Assembly (NCBI RefSeq): GCF_016587435.1
Contig: NZ_BNJJ01000036.1
Coordinates: 1-60,573 of the forward strand
Direction: 5' to 3'
From: Dictyobacter formicarum
Lineage (GTDB): Bacteria > Chloroflexota > Ktedonobacteria > Ktedonobacterales > Ktedonobacteraceae
Length of the DNA: 60,573 nt
Positions 60,190 through 60,573 of the stretch are shown here, piece by piece (within the stretch, counting starts at the first letter, position 1; every line of letters begins with the position of its first letter). The notes below the pieces were generated by a model. That model was given only the letters and a program-made list of their open reading frames with translations, did no database searches and had not been told where the DNA came from. A program made the position numbers and the translations under genes.

Positions 60190-60573
60190 ATGGTCAGGAA
60201 ACATCACGACGCTACTCCACCCAACATCCAGCTGGCAAAGATTGAAGATCCCAACATTATCACCCAGATACGCGAATACCAGATGATCACCCCGCTTTTT
60301 GGAGGGGGCGTCAAAGCCGGCGAAAACGACAGCCTCACCCCGATCCGAGGTACAGCCATTCGCGGCCAGCTCCGCTACTGGTGGCGTGCCTGCCGGGGCG
60401 GCAAGCCCGAGTTTGAGGGGGAGCTTACCAGGATGAAAGAAGCTGAGGACCTCATCTGGGGTTCTGCAGCGCTCACAGAAAATCAGAACCACCCGAAGAT
60501 TCAAAATGTAATCCAAATTTGTGTTGAAATAATCAATCCGGGTGAAGCTCTGGAATCATTTCGTCTCGATATC
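60190..60573 (+). CDS. cmr1: Cmr1 (Cas7-type RAMP), partial at right edge
   Basis: 128 codons to the window end. YQMITPLFGGGVKAGENDSL followed by TPIRGTAIRGQLRYWWRACR is the Cmr1 signature. Cmr1 binds the 3' part of the target-crRNA duplex in type III-B complexes. GGAAAGGAG precedes the ATG at 60190, 5 bp after the cmr3 stop, so the genes form one operon. Further cmr genes should follow outside the window. Confidence 0.93.
   Translation, partial: MVRKHHDATPPNIQLAKIEDPNIITQIREYQMITPLFGGGVKAGENDSLTPIRGTAIRGQLRYWWRACRGGKPEFEGELTRMKEAEDLIWGSAALTENQNHPKIQNVIQICVEIINPGEALESFRLDI

Noticed and set aside
1..60573. tRNA, rRNA, retron, DGR or group II intron signatures
   Set aside because: None seen on either strand; no reverse-transcriptase motif and no tRNA T-arm consensus in a suitable context.

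Overview
The window looks like chromosomal or megaplasmid DNA from a spore-forming, filamentous Ktedonobacteria-type bacterium (Chloroflexota). This is an inference from gene content: XRE-fused NACHT and TPR regulators, an expansion of aminoglycoside-phosphotransferase-like kinases, a graspetide cluster, and a Gram-positive-like type IV secretion set (PrgI/VirB4/TrbL/CHAP/TraG). No 16S rRNA or tRNA gene is visible to confirm it.

Layout. 0-1 kb holds the end of a phosphotransferase gene and a NUDIX gene, and this block is repeated almost exactly at 38.3-39.3 kb. 1.2-4.4 kb is an SRPBCC / ArsR / SRPBCC-DUF899 operon followed by a DUF2182 membrane protein. 4.8-5.75 kb is a decayed PP2C-cupin pair whose better copy lies at 47.8-49.2 kb. 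6.9-9.8 kb is a large serine recombinase read in frame into the C-terminal third of an acyl-CoA synthetase, the signature of site-specific insertion into that gene; a 57-bp palindrome and a 34-codon gene lie upstream of it. 10.2-13.4 kb is a compact RiPP operon: two small genes (one HTH), a structured leader, an acidic graspetide precursor, an ATP-grasp macrocyclase and a PIMT-like methyltransferase. An XRE-TPR regulator and an HFCD flavoprotein are divergent from it.

15.5-37.1 kb is accessory DNA: orphan proteins, a frameshifted serine hydrolase, an intact 1.27-kb IS with a 7-bp target duplication, a PAP2-like protein, kinases, a GH26-like glycosidase, an ECF sigma factor, a resolvase lacking its catalytic serine, a nitrilase, a 949-aa XRE-NACHT membrane protein, a winged-helix protein behind six 11-bp repeats, and SUKH-type proteins. 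39.4-44.6 kb is a five-gene T4SS operon, and 50.1-53.0 kb is a converging TraG-relaxase-RHH operon. Together they form a conjugation or mobilisation set.

53.4-60.6 kb is a type III-B CRISPR locus. It has a recombinase-fold protein without catalytic residues, an inverted-repeat-rich leader region, an array of 30 repeats, and cas10 (cmr2)-cmr3-cmr1, with cmr1 cut by the window end. Cas10 keeps the GGDD cyclase motif but has no HD nuclease domain. No cas1, cas2 or cas6 is present.

One reading unites much of this. If the insertion in the acyl-CoA synthetase gene at about 7.59 kb is one end of a mobile element, and the missing N-terminal half lies beyond the right edge, then the RiPP cluster, the T4SS and the CRISPR system would all be cargo of an integrative element longer than 53 kb. 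That is a hypothesis.
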